This document shows positions 16,232 to 24,537 of a stretch of DNA of 37,987 nt, piece after piece. Under the pieces are notes generated by a model that saw only the letters and a program-made list of their open reading frames with translations, had not been told where the DNA came from and did not search any database. The translations under genes were made by a program, and so were the position numbers. The stretch is from Nitrospirota bacterium (lineage in GTDB: Bacteria; Nitrospirota; Thermodesulfovibrionia; UBA6902). How positions within the stretch are numbered: the first letter of the stretch is position 1; the number at the start of each line of letters is the position of its first letter. The stretch lies in the NCBI GenBank assembly GCA_016222905.1, contig JACRPZ010000039.1:1-37987 (forward strand), in the 5' to 3' direction.

Positions 16232-17137
16232 TCAAGTACGTATTTTTCTGAAAAAATATATCGTTCCCCCGATTCCGACTAAGCAGAATCCAAAATAGGT
16301 TACCGGCGTTCCGGGATCCCTGGTTATCTGAATGCCGATAAACGGGTTCCCGTACAAATCCCTGCTTGTTGCAGTGTGGTAGAATTTCAGTCCCTGCCAT
16401 TCCAACGGGCTGTTCACTTCGGTTCTTCCCTCCGCAACTATTTTTCCACCTTTTGAAAGAACCAGATCCACCCATGTTTTTTTTATAACCGGATCCATGT
16501 ATGACACAAGTTTGAACTCATATGGAAAATGTTCAGACATCTGTATCACCCCAGTGGTATCAGTATATCCTATATAATTGTCTCCATTAAAAATACTAAG
16601 TTTCATGCTTTGCGATTTTATATCAAGTGAATCTACCTGAATCAGGTAATTCTCAAGCGCAAATTTTTCGCCGGTCTTCAGTGTAAAAAGCCTAATCTTC
16701 TCACCGTCTCTAAGAACGCCTATTTTTAAAGGCACCGGATAATATTCTTCGTTCAGTTTCTTCACGTTAATTTCCACACCAAGAGGAACGTCTCTTTTCA
16801 GGTCCCACCTATAAACGTTCTCTGTTGAGTCTCCTTCATAGACATTTACAGTGGCGACAAATCCGAAAGCGCTGATCCCCCCGCCGATAAAAGAAGCGAA
16901 CACACCAATATGCATGATAAGTGCCGGAGCTGAGAGGGTCTTTATCCTTCTCAGGGTGCAAAGGGCAAGATTTATCACCATCAAAGCCAGTAGCGCCCTG
17001 ATGATATTCCATAGGACGGCTCCTGCCTCCTCAGTAAAAGTCGTAGTCATCAGCATCAGACAAAGAAGAGGCAGAAGGATCATCATCAAGCTTCTTGATA
17101 AAAGATAATCGTAAATCCACAACAAACCGCGTTTCAT
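16232..17137 (-). CDS. ResB-like cytochrome c biogenesis protein (301 aa)
   Basis: Membrane protein with helices at about 12-32, 38-60, 70-95 and a final one at 277-295, framing a periplasmic domain. This is the ResB/Ccs1 arrangement, but shorter than classic ResB. Typical spots are the long N-terminal hairpin, NVYEGDSTENVYRWDLKRDV, the 'PLEWQGLKFYHTATSRD' stretch (ResB proteins often have 'G..fyqts') and the last helix before a basic end. In system II, ResB works with CcsA/ResC to deliver haem to CxxCH proteins. The adjoining giant cytochrome is an obvious client. No CcsA homologue is visible. Four-base overlap with the upstream gene. Confidence 0.75.
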   Translation of the reverse strand: MKRGLLWIYDYLLSRSLMMILLPLLCLMLMTTTFTEEAGAVLWNIIRALLALMVINLALCTLRRIKTLSAPALIMHIGVFASFIGGGISAFGFVATVNVYEGDSTENVYRWDLKRDVPLGVEINVKKLNEEYYPVPLKIGVLRDGEKIRLFTLKTGEKFALENYLIQVDSLDIKSQSMKLSIFNGDNYIGYTDTTGVIQMSEHFPYEFKLVSYMDPVIKKTWVDLVLSKGGKIVAEGRTEVNSPLEWQGLKFYHTATSRDLYGNPFIGIQITRDPGTPVTYFGFCLVGIGGTIYFFRKIRT

Positions 17138-17715
17138 ATCAGCTTCTTTTTCTTAAGGAAATCCTTTGCAGCTTTTTTCGCTTTTTCACCGGATTTGACT
17201 GAGTTGAGCGCCTCATGAAAAAATCTGTCGTTTGCGATGTCCGAAAGTTTGTTGATCAGCTTGGGCAAGGCCGGGAAATAAATAAGGACGTCCTCGCTCA
17301 TTACCGGAGCATAATAATATGAGCCAGATCCGTCATCGCCTGACAGTGTTCCAAAGGGCTTTAGCCATATAAGGTTCATCCTGTTCCTGAATTCTTCCTT
17401 GACGAGGTCGTGTGCCTTTGCCTTGTCCCCATTATTCGGTGCATTCAGCATCTTTACTGCACGTTCAGTATTTTCAATGACTATGCCGATCTCACCTTTC
17501 GTTACGTCCTCATAAATTTCTTTTGAACTGTTGTAGACCTTGATGTTAACGGTGGTTCCGGTCCTTTCATTAATGAGCGCTGAAACCAGCTCGGCAAGCA
17601 CGCTCTCATTAGCGGAATTAAGAACGCCTATGGTGAGAATCTTGCCCACACAGGCATTAGCCTGTGCGGTAAAAAGCAGGAACGATACCAATAAACTAAA
17701 AAATATTTTCTTCAT
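17134..17715 (-). CDS. Small periplasmic OpuAC-like substrate-binding domain protein (193 aa)
   Basis: A signal peptide (MKKIFFSLLVSFLLFTAQANA) is followed by a cysteine (CVGKILTIGVLNSANE). The rest resembles the first half of glycine-betaine-type binding proteins (OpuAC): 'LAELVSALINERTGTTVNIK' then VYNSSKEIYEDVTKGEIGIVIEN, where 'SRE.ye.v.kGeid' is the usual hinge of that fold, and 'APVMSEDVLIYFPALPKLIN'. At 193 residues it is shorter than true transporters and has no ABC partners, so binding without transport is likelier. It overlaps the ResB-like gene by 4 bases, so the two are coupled. Confidence 0.65.
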   Translation of the reverse strand: MKKIFFSLLVSFLLFTAQANACVGKILTIGVLNSANESVLAELVSALINERTGTTVNIKVYNSSKEIYEDVTKGEIGIVIENTERAVKMLNAPNNGDKAKAHDLVKEEFRNRMNLIWLKPFGTLSGDDGSGSYYYAPVMSEDVLIYFPALPKLINKLSDIANDRFFHEALNSVKSGEKAKKAAKDFLKKKKLI

Positions 17716-17799
17716 ATTATGCTTCCTTGTTTTATGGTCATTCCCGTAGGAACGTGGCGAAGCGACTTTCAGCGAAGACTCGTATCAAGAAGCTGGTTC

Positions 17800-18615
17800 T
17801 CAATTTATTTCTGGATACCCGCCTTCGCCAACAGTAGGGGCCTTAAGCACGGGTATGACTGAAAAGTTATCAATCACGATATCAAAATTCTCTTTCTCTG
17901 AATCAATAGCCAGATCATTGTAAGCATGATATTGCGCTGAAGGAAACTTGTCTGAATATCCGATGTAGTATTTACCCTTCGGCAGATAAAGCGCGTAACG
18001 TCCTTCCTCATCCGTCCATGCAGATATAAAATCCGGAAATCTATTTCCTAATGTGGAACCTTCTTCCTCTATATTAAGAGTGGTTAGGGGGGTGTTTCCC
18101 TCTTTATTCTTCATTGCAAGCATATAAAACATCTTCACTGGCGTGCCCTGCTTATCAACAATACGCCCTGACACCTTCATATAATTCTCTCTTGTTTTTC
18201 TGAAAAGGTGCGCTGCCTCCATGATATCGGTAACGGTAAAATCCATTGTAAACTCCCTGTCATCCTTAAGCTCTATCTCAGCCGGCTCGCCGGAATGTTT
18301 GTCGCCTGCGGAAAGCGGCCCGTATTTTGCGCCCTTTCTCAACCGCGCTATAGCCCAATATTTCCCTGTCGGAATTGTCATGTTGAAACGCCCCTCGCTA
18401 TCAGTGAGCGCTGATATGAAGTCAGCAGGCCTTTTTGTATCCGCAGCGCTGTATATAAATACCTCCGCTCCTTTTACGGCTTTTCCTTCCACATCCAGTA
18501 TACGTCCTTTGAAAACCGCAGGTTCAACCGCAAAGGCTTCAAGATTTACCAATATCTGAACGGCTATAAATATGTTAACGGTAATCTTCAGAATGTTATT
18601 AAGTAAAGTTTTCAT
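17800..18615 (-). CDS. Secreted carboxypeptidase-regulatory-like (beta-sandwich) protein (271 aa)
   Basis: A signal peptide (about 1-30, ending LEAFAVEP) is followed by two carboxypeptidase regulatory-like domains. Each has the family pattern 'G.i.d..G.pv.ga.v' then '.t.d.eGrf.m.ip.GkYy': 'FKGRILDVEGKAVKGAEVFI' with GRFNMTIPTGKYWAIARLRK, and 'VSGRIVDKQGTPVKMFYMLA' with GRYALYLPKGKYYIGYSDKF. The fold is an Ig-like sandwich, probably structural or adhesive at the cell surface. The last ~17 codons (VIPVLKAPTVGEGGYPEIN) are encoded by a dispersed repeat (17811-17860), so the natural C-terminus has been replaced or extended. It belongs to the same family as the modules at 21.5-25.4 kb. Confidence 0.8.
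   Translation of the reverse strand: MKTLLNNILKITVNIFIAVQILVNLEAFAVEPAVFKGRILDVEGKAVKGAEVFIYSAADTKRPADFISALTDSEGRFNMTIPTGKYWAIARLRKGAKYGPLSAGDKHSGEPAEIELKDDREFTMDFTVTDIMEAAHLFRKTRENYMKVSGRIVDKQGTPVKMFYMLAMKNKEGNTPLTTLNIEEEGSTLGNRFPDFISAWTDEEGRYALYLPKGKYYIGYSDKFPSAQYHAYNDLAIDSEKENFDIVIDNFSVIPVLKAPTVGEGGYPEIN
17811..17860 (-). repeat. Dispersed repeat, copy A (inside coding sequence)
   Basis: On the plus strand CTGGATACCCGCC, then AACAGTAGG, then CTTAAGCACGGGTATGAC. The same blocks occur in inverse orientation at 24416-24481. This copy supplies the 3' end of the 271-aa gene. It looks like a small non-autonomous intergenic repeat. Confidence 0.65.
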
Positions 18616-18672
18616 CCAAGATTAATGCCCCTCCGCTCTTATAAGAGGTCGGAATCGACTCGTACCGGAGGA

Positions 18673-21231
18673 TTAAGGGGTGTGTTGTTTCTCCCCATCC
18701 AATTTCACAGGCTCTCTTAAATACGGCTCGTAAATAACCTTGCCTATCCCCGGCTCATCGTTGCCGTCAAATATCGTCTCGCCAGGCTCGCTGTTTCCCC
18801 ACCAGTTTTCTTTTGCGTCTATATCTTCCGTATTGAAATCGCCGGCCTTTACATTGTAGGTCATGTTTGAATAAATATTGTTCCTCTTAATGGTCAGGCC
18901 GCTCCCTTTTTCTCTCACAAATATGCCGACCTCGTTATTTAATATAACATTTTCCTCTATCAATGCATTTCCGAAGTATGACCTGATTCCGACTTTATTT
19001 TCTTTAAATAATGAACGGTTGATTTCAACAGGCCCGCTTCTGAATCTTATGCCGCCCTCGTTGTGTATGAAACGGCTGTTTGAGATTTTCAGATTGGTAA
19101 AGTGGCTGTGAATCGCCCATGTCGCATATCCAAAATCGCAATATGAGAACTCGCTTCCGTCCGCATGCTCAATAAGTATTTCGTCCCACAGATTGTCTTC
19201 GTTTTTTTCAGATGCAGTAAATACTATCCTTTTTTCACTTGTTCCGACCGCAAGAATCTTTCCGCCTGAAATCTTCAACCCTCCCCCTTTTAAAAATATA
19301 ACCTTAGCGCCGGGAGCGATTTCAAGGGTTGAACCGGAAACAGTCACAGGATTTTTTAAATGAATGCCTGTGTGCCAAACAACATCCGTATAAATATTTT
19401 TTACCGGCCATGTAAATATTGAAGAAATTTCATTTTCAGGAGAATGAAAGACCTTGCCTCTTTTAGATTCATCCTCTTTATCGTAAATTACTGAGGCCAC
19501 ATCTTTGATTCCCCACCAGTTCGATGGTGCGAAAACGTCGCTGCCGCTTTCGTTCTCAACTGCATGAAGACCGTTTCCGGCAATGTTGTTTCCTGTTATC
19601 GTTCCAGTAAACGATTGTATGCCGATGCCCCTTTCGCCGTTTTCAGAAATTAAATTATCTTTAATCACTGCTCCGGCATTGTGCAGATTGATGCCGTTAA
19701 ATCCGTTGCCCTGAATAAAATTCCCGCTGATATCGAGGTTGTCAACTCCCTTGAGCGACAGGCCTGATTCATAGTTATTCACAATGGCATTACTGTTGAA
19801 CCTGCCGTGAAACGCATCGTTTACCATCAGTCCGAATCTGTTGCATCCGACAAAATTTTCCTCCGCAGTGGTTATGCCTTCCCTGATCTTAAATCCCTCA
19901 TTCATGTTGTTTAAAACCGTATTGTTCTTTGCATTCAGATTCGCACGGAAAAAATTCACGCCGTTGATGTTGTCGGAGACATAATTGCCGGTAAAGTTTA
20001 CCTCTGAATCCCTGCCTTTGATTCCGTTTTTGTTGCCGTAGATATGGCTTCCTCTTATTTCAACGGCTGATTCCTGAAACTGTATGCCGATATAATTATT
20101 CCTCAGAACGGATTCATTCACCATCACGTTTGAGAAGTGAAAATGCAGCCCTCTGTATGCGTCCTCTATCTGACAAAACTCCACAAGATTCTGCGCTCCG
20201 TCGCTGTTCATGATGTTGATAGAATCCCAGTCTCCGGTTCTTTTTTGTCTTTCTGCAGATCTAAAGATGATAGGCTCCTCTTTCGTGCCTTTCGCAATTA
20301 GAACGCCTTGCATCAGGATTCCGTTCTCTCCGATACCGTCATCGTTTGTATCTTTCATCTTAAATTCAACAACCGTGCCGGAGGCAATTATCAATCTGGA
20401 ATTTTCAGGCACTCTAATCAGCCCGTTAATCACTATCCTTCCACGCCAGACTGTATCTCCGAGCAAAACTTCATCGCCGTATTCTTTGCTTATTTCTTTA
20501 TCCTGAATTTTATACTCCCTCATGAAATTAAAATCCTTCTTGTTACACGAACCAGCATGTTTTGCAATCAAACTCTTACTGCCGGATCTATCAGTATCAG
20601 GTTTCATAACAAGATTTTTTGTTTCTTCAAGCAAGTACAAATCCTTTTTCATGTTATGTTCAACGACGCTGTCCCTGAAATTAACCCGTGCGCCTGCAAA
20701 TGAAAAAACGCCGTAATCATTTTTTACGGCCTGTGTATTCTTCACGTTCACAAAAGTCTGCTGCCCATGCGCAACAAGGCCGTACCGGTTATTCTCAAGA
20801 ATAGAGTCCGTTAATTCAAGAGAACCGTTCATTATAAGAAGGCCTGTTTCCGCATCATCTATCCTGCACGCTTTTATATATGCCTTCCCTCCGTCAATAA
20901 TTATTCCAGCCCATCTGTCAGACATACCATTTTTCACTTGAAATACTACAGGCGCTTTCCTGGTTCCCTTGATCTCAAGCCTGCCCCGGATTGTCATCTC
21001 GGTCATGAATGAAAGGTATTCCGCCTCGCTCTTTGTCCTATCGGAAGGAATGATCTTTACCATTGTGCCGGATAGAATGGTGAGTGTAACGCCTTCAGGC
21101 ACAACGATGTCTTCTGAAAGAGTTATTTCGCCTTTCCAAACAGTGTCTATTATGATGGTTCTTCCTAAAGCGGGAAAAGGAAATAAAACAAAAAAGATGA
21201 GAAACAGGAGAGTCGTTTCCAAAAATTTCAT
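18673..21231 (-). CDS. Secreted right-handed beta-helix protein (852 aa)
   Basis: A signal peptide (MKFLETTLLFLIFFVLFPFP, ending ALG) is followed by three repeated units, each opening with '[DT][TV]VW..[IG]' and a capping motif (IDTVWKGEITLSEDI near residue 27; 'LLGDTVWRGRIVINGLIRVP' near 260; 'YTDVVWHTGIHLKNPVTV' near 615). Long runs of NosD/pectate-lyase-type coils follow: many 'N.i..N..Gi.l....n..i..N.i' turns. NWWG motifs ('SNWWGIKD', 'ENWWGNSEPG') end units two and three. It is most likely a surface or periplasmic carbohydrate- or surface-binding protein rather than an enzyme; no catalytic set is visible. It lies downstream of the HPC mini-gene and hairpin. Confidence 0.85.
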   Translation of the reverse strand: MKFLETTLLFLIFFVLFPFPALGRTIIIDTVWKGEITLSEDIVVPEGVTLTILSGTMVKIIPSDRTKSEAEYLSFMTEMTIRGRLEIKGTRKAPVVFQVKNGMSDRWAGIIIDGGKAYIKACRIDDAETGLLIMNGSLELTDSILENNRYGLVAHGQQTFVNVKNTQAVKNDYGVFSFAGARVNFRDSVVEHNMKKDLYLLEETKNLVMKPDTDRSGSKSLIAKHAGSCNKKDFNFMREYKIQDKEISKEYGDEVLLGDTVWRGRIVINGLIRVPENSRLIIASGTVVEFKMKDTNDDGIGENGILMQGVLIAKGTKEEPIIFRSAERQKRTGDWDSINIMNSDGAQNLVEFCQIEDAYRGLHFHFSNVMVNESVLRNNYIGIQFQESAVEIRGSHIYGNKNGIKGRDSEVNFTGNYVSDNINGVNFFRANLNAKNNTVLNNMNEGFKIREGITTAEENFVGCNRFGLMVNDAFHGRFNSNAIVNNYESGLSLKGVDNLDISGNFIQGNGFNGINLHNAGAVIKDNLISENGERGIGIQSFTGTITGNNIAGNGLHAVENESGSDVFAPSNWWGIKDVASVIYDKEDESKRGKVFHSPENEISSIFTWPVKNIYTDVVWHTGIHLKNPVTVSGSTLEIAPGAKVIFLKGGGLKISGGKILAVGTSEKRIVFTASEKNEDNLWDEILIEHADGSEFSYCDFGYATWAIHSHFTNLKISNSRFIHNEGGIRFRSGPVEINRSLFKENKVGIRSYFGNALIEENVILNNEVGIFVREKGSGLTIKRNNIYSNMTYNVKAGDFNTEDIDAKENWWGNSEPGETIFDGNDEPGIGKVIYEPYLREPVKLDGEKQHTP

Positions 21232-21279
21232 ATACTATATTTTAAGGCAACAATTGCAAAAAAGGAAATAAAACAGCCG

Positions 21280-21312
21280 GGCGGTGAAAGCTTAAAATAA
21301 ACTTTCACCGCC
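21280..21312 (-). terminator. Strong hairpin between the HPC mini-gene and the beta-helix gene
   Basis: An 11-bp perfect stem (GGCGGTGAAAG/CTTTCACCGCC) with an 11-base loop. Downstream on the minus strand comes CGGCTGTTTTATTTCC, a modest T-rich tract. It could end transcription, or protect the 3' end of a short peptide message while allowing some read-through to the beta-helix gene. Confidence 0.6.
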
Positions 21313-21348
21313 TGACAATAAGCTCCGATCCGTCATATCTCATTCATA

Positions 21349-21411
21349 TCAGCAGGGATGAACAGCGGCGCTCCCGATTATTCTGGGAGGAACATATTTT
21401 ATCTTCTTCAA
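21349..21411 (-). CDS. HPC mini-gene 1: 20-residue peptide ending His-Pro-Cys
   Basis: The short frame TTG...TGA encodes (M)KKIKYVPPRIIGSAAVHPC. It is preceded by a near-perfect Shine-Dalgarno (GGAAGGAGGTT) with 5-6 bases before TTG. A second copy, encoding MKKKYVPPKITGSAVVHPC (24538-24597), occupies the same position in a duplicated cassette. The shared pattern is KK-x-KYVPP-[RK]-I-x-GSA-x-VHPC, with different bases in between, so the peptide sequence is under selection. It is flanked by a carboxypeptidase-regulatory-like gene upstream and, after the hairpin at 21280-21312, a beta-helix gene downstream. It has no signal peptide. I do not recognise a named family. A conserved C-terminal cysteine makes it a candidate substrate for the PqqD/radical SAM cassette, or a tiny metal- or haem-ligand peptide. 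Confidence 0.75.
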   Translation of the reverse strand: MKKIKYVPPRIIGSAAVHPC

Positions 21412-21465
21412 ACCGAACCTCCTTCCGCGTCCTGCCGCAGAATCAACGGCAGGCTTGATGATTTA

Positions 21466-22335
21466 TTATTTCTTATTTTCAATCTTCTTCTCCATCTCCT
21501 GTTTAATCTTTTTCATTTGCTCTTCCCGGATATTCTCGTCTGTTCCTGCTCCCGGCTGATGCTTGGGACCCATATCAAGATGCCTTATCACCTTTATGTC
21601 TACGCCCTTTGTAATCTCGCCTGTCTTAGCGGTTGCGGCAGTAGGCTTTTCTTCTCCGTAGCCTCCCATGATCGACCCTGGGATAGGCGGGCCGCCTCCG
21701 TACACGTCTCTCACTCTTAAATAATACTGACCTCCTTTGTCTACGGTGATAATATATTTGCCGTCCTTTCCGGTTTTAACAGAAGTAAAGGTCGGGATTC
21801 CGGTCATTGTCTCGGTATAGTATGCAAATAATATCGCCCCCTCAACAGGTTTGCCAGCCATATCAAGGATGGTGCCTGATATTCCTGTGACTCCCTCTGG
21901 GAGTGAACGTTTATACGGGACCGCTTCTCCGAGAGTACCAAGCTTCACTTCCTTGCCATTCTCAATAACGTGCTGCATCGGATTACCTGCCTTATCTTCA
22001 CTGATAAAGAAATAATCGCCATCCAGCGGCGGCCCTGCTTTTTCGGCAGATACCCTTTTAATAGCTCCGATGTAATACTTACCGGCAGGAAGCGATACAC
22101 GAAACCTGCCTTCAGAATTAACTTCGTCAATTCCGTCCGGGACCCTGAAGTATTTATCGGTAGACGGAGGAGGCCCGGATTTAGCATCAAAGAAGACTAT
22201 CATGGCATTGGATAACGGCACGTTATCCTTGATCATTATCTGACCTGATATCCAGCCGGTCTCAATTTCCGCATGGATCGCAGTTGCTGATAACACTGCA
22301 ATGAGAAATGACAGAAATATAATTTTTCTAATCAT
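21466..22335 (-). CDS. Secreted carboxypeptidase-regulatory-like protein (289 aa)
   Basis: A signal peptide (MIRKIIFLSFLIAVLSATAI, ending HA) is followed by two beta-sandwich units: 'ISGQIMIKDNVPLSNAMIVF' ... 'GRFRVSLPAGKYYIGAIKR' and 'ISGTILDMAGKPVEGAILFA' ... 'GKYIITVDKGGQYYLRVRD'. The C-terminus is a charged helix (QMKKIKQEMEKKIENKK). It is a clear paralogue of the 244-aa protein at 24.7-25.4 kb; both share KY[FI]RVPD, EGDYFFI-like and 'TGKDGKY' blocks. Together with the mini-gene and a beta-helix gene it forms one copy of a duplicated cassette. It overlaps the upstream 687-aa gene by 8 bases. Confidence 0.8.
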   Translation of the reverse strand: MIRKIIFLSFLIAVLSATAIHAEIETGWISGQIMIKDNVPLSNAMIVFFDAKSGPPPSTDKYFRVPDGIDEVNSEGRFRVSLPAGKYYIGAIKRVSAEKAGPPLDGDYFFISEDKAGNPMQHVIENGKEVKLGTLGEAVPYKRSLPEGVTGISGTILDMAGKPVEGAILFAYYTETMTGIPTFTSVKTGKDGKYIITVDKGGQYYLRVRDVYGGGPPIPGSIMGGYGEEKPTAATAKTGEITKGVDIKVIRHLDMGPKHQPGAGTDENIREEQMKKIKQEMEKKIENKK

Positions 22336-24391
22336 GCTGCCTCCCTTTTCCGGCCCCTGCGTTTTTAACCGGGGTACTATAAAATGGTTTGTAGATTGCG
22401 CCGCCTAATGAAACGTCTGTGTTTTCATCGAATATGGCATTCTTGATATCCTCGTCTCTGTCGCTTCCCCACCAGTTGTCACTTAGCAATATATCATATC
22501 CCTGTCTCTCACCCAGCCTGTAATTATATTCAGTATTATACGAAATATTGTTGTAAGAGACAATAAATTGTTTGAGCGGAAGGGCGTCTTTCTTGTCGAA
22601 TGTGTTCGAAAAACCGACTATATTCTGATTCGACGGCACAAGGAAAATGCCGACATCGTTATTTCTGATGTTGTTGTATGTGATCTCGACAGGCTCTTCA
22701 ATCCTTGTATGTCTGATGCCGTAAGTGTTATAAAAAATGTCATTATGATCAATGCTAAGCTCAGCCCTGCCGAACCTTATGCCTTCATAATTATTTCGAA
22801 AGACAGAGTCTTTAATTACCGCTTTTGAGAAATGAACCTGAACGCCGGTAAAGGCATATTCGAACATGCAGTGTCTTATAATACTCTCATCGCCTGACAC
22901 AAAAAACAGTACGTAAGACCAGTCCGCTTTATCCGGCATTGTCTCAGCGGAAGTAAACCTGATGGGTCTTTTTGCAGAGCCCTGAGCCTCAAGCCTGCCG
23001 CTTACCTTTATCATGGCGTCTCCAACTCCGTCCCCTGTCCTGTCAATTTTCTTAAATCTGACCGTTGTCCCCGGAGCAATGGTTAGCGTTACTCCTCGGG
23101 CTACATGAACGATCCCGGAGATTAATATGTCCCGCTCCCATACGGTATTTATGCCGATAACTACATCCCCTTTGTATTCATGATTACTAACCTTCTTTTC
23201 TTTTAACTTCTTATCTCTTATTTCTGACTTCTTTATACTCTCCCCCATCACCCTGCTTACAGAAATATTTACAGCATCATGTTGTTTCTCATTCATTATT
23301 ACCGCGTGATTTGCGTTAGCTTCATAAAGCCCGTAGTACTCGCCTTTGACAGGGGCTTCCCCGACGAGCTGCCGGGCCAGCAGGTAATATGCGCCTTCTG
23401 CTGCGTTAATGGAGTAATACCCTTTCTCATCGGCTCTGACCATATAATCCGGCATGGTCCTAACGTAATGCATCTGAAACATATCCGAGAGATTTCCCTT
23501 GTAAGCCATGACATAGAGGTCTTTAACAGGGTCGCCATTCAAATCCGCTGCCCTTCCGCTTATCCTGAAGACATCCAGCGCCTCAGAGAGTTTATTCTCC
23601 CTGAACCTCATGCTGTCTGCGTCTGATTTTTTCACCAGAAGCGCAGGATAGGCTTCCTCATTAAGAAATGCCTTAAGGTCGTCTTTGGGATAACATGGAA
23701 TCTCCACCTGTGTTTCTTTTGAGTCCGCAATAGTAACCGGATTGCCTGCAAGATAACAGAAGAGGTCGCCCTTTTCCAGAGGGGTCATGCCATTGTTTCT
23801 GTTTCTCTTGCGCGCGATAACAACATATTCTCCGGGCTCAATGCTCATGCTGAAGATCCCGTTATCATCGGTCGCGCTCGTAAGGAAACCCATGCCCCTA
23901 AAAATAGAGTTTGGAGTTTGTAATTCGGAGTTAATAGTTAAAGCGGGAACGGGATAGATTGAAACCTGCGCGCCTTTGACAGGAGCGCCCTTGAAGAAGA
24001 CTTTACCTGAAAGTTTTGCAGAAGAAGATTCCTTTACATTCACTGCTGTTTCAGGAAGAGCCATAAATGGAACCCATAGGTTTTTGTCTTCAACCTTGAC
24101 CGGATTGGCTCCGTGATAGGAAAAATATTTTTTCTCATCATCCTGTCCTGACGCAATTAAATAATATATTCCTGACGGCAACTCTATTTTGAAGAATCCT
24201 TCTTTTTTGCCTGGGGCCGAAACATAAGCTGGAATTCCTTTTTTAATATCCTGAAACCTGCTATAAAATTGCACCTTTGAGTCTTTAAGCGGACCCTCTT
24301 CAGAAAGCACAACCCCTTCAATAACAGCGGAATATGAAGATATGGCCGAAAAAAAGATTACTAGCAAAAAAACTATTACGTGAATCTGCAA
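22328..24391 (-). CDS. Secreted carboxypeptidase-regulatory-like plus beta-helix protein (687 aa)
   Basis: A signal peptide (MQIHVIVFLLVIFFSAISSY) is followed by three carboxypeptidase-regulatory-like units up to about residue 375 (each with '.ik...G.Y.l.a', for example 'GFFKIELPSGIYYLIASG', 'GIFSMSIEPGEYVVIARK', 'GYYSINAAEGAYYLLARQ'). A right-handed beta-helix unit then starts at 'INTVWERDILISGIVHVARG' and ends with SDNWWGSDRDEDIKN. The helix is homologous to units of the 852-aa protein. At about residue 155 the stretch TINSELQTPNSIF lies between two beta strands; it looks like a translated non-coding repeat (23905-23942). A charged linker (KKSEIRDKKLKEKKVSNHE) also looks secondary. The protein is probably surface-exposed; function unknown. 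Confidence 0.8.
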   Translation of the reverse strand: MQIHVIVFLLVIFFSAISSYSAVIEGVVLSEEGPLKDSKVQFYSRFQDIKKGIPAYVSAPGKKEGFFKIELPSGIYYLIASGQDDEKKYFSYHGANPVKVEDKNLWVPFMALPETAVNVKESSSAKLSGKVFFKGAPVKGAQVSIYPVPALTINSELQTPNSIFRGMGFLTSATDDNGIFSMSIEPGEYVVIARKRNRNNGMTPLEKGDLFCYLAGNPVTIADSKETQVEIPCYPKDDLKAFLNEEAYPALLVKKSDADSMRFRENKLSEALDVFRISGRAADLNGDPVKDLYVMAYKGNLSDMFQMHYVRTMPDYMVRADEKGYYSINAAEGAYYLLARQLVGEAPVKGEYYGLYEANANHAVIMNEKQHDAVNISVSRVMGESIKKSEIRDKKLKEKKVSNHEYKGDVVIGINTVWERDILISGIVHVARGVTLTIAPGTTVRFKKIDRTGDGVGDAMIKVSGRLEAQGSAKRPIRFTSAETMPDKADWSYVLFFVSGDESIIRHCMFEYAFTGVQVHFSKAVIKDSVFRNNYEGIRFGRAELSIDHNDIFYNTYGIRHTRIEEPVEITYNNIRNNDVGIFLVPSNQNIVGFSNTFDKKDALPLKQFIVSYNNISYNTEYNYRLGERQGYDILLSDNWWGSDRDEDIKNAIFDENTDVSLGGAIYKPFYSTPVKNAGAGKGRQHD
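23905..23942 (-). repeat. Small in-frame repeat insertion
   Basis: Coding for LTINSELQTPNSI on the minus strand. The DNA (runs of GGAGTTTG and TTCGGAGTT on the plus strand) has the look of 'aactccgaact' type intergenic repeats. It interrupts a carboxypeptidase-regulatory-like unit without shifting the frame. Confidence 0.45.
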
Positions 24392-24415
24392 TTTAATAAC
24401 AGCCTCTTGAAAAAG

Positions 24416-24481
24416 TCGTCATACCCGTGCTTAAGTACCTACTGTTGGTGAAAACCTGCCTATCGGCAGGCGGAAATCCAG
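24416..24481 (+). repeat. Dispersed repeat, copy B (intergenic)
   Basis: GTCATACCCGTGCTTAAG, then CTACTGTTGG, a perfect small hairpin CCTGCC-TATC-GGCAGG (24455-24470) and ATCCAG. It is the inverse counterpart of copy A at 17811-17860, which has lost the hairpin. It lies in the 308-base gap between two secreted-protein genes, 57 bases after the HPC mini-gene 2 stop. The rest of that gap holds the mini-gene and leader sequence only. Confidence 0.65.
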
Positions 24482-24537
24482 AGTGTTGTTTAACCCATTG
24501 AAAATACTGCATCCCAAAGTTTTCCCAAGTTTTCTAC

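Noticed and set aside
18616-18672. Palindrome CTCTTATAAGAG and CCTCCG/CGGAGG repeats between the beta-helix and 271-aa genes
   Set aside because: The stems are short and asymmetrical with no T tract; not enough to call a terminator or operator.
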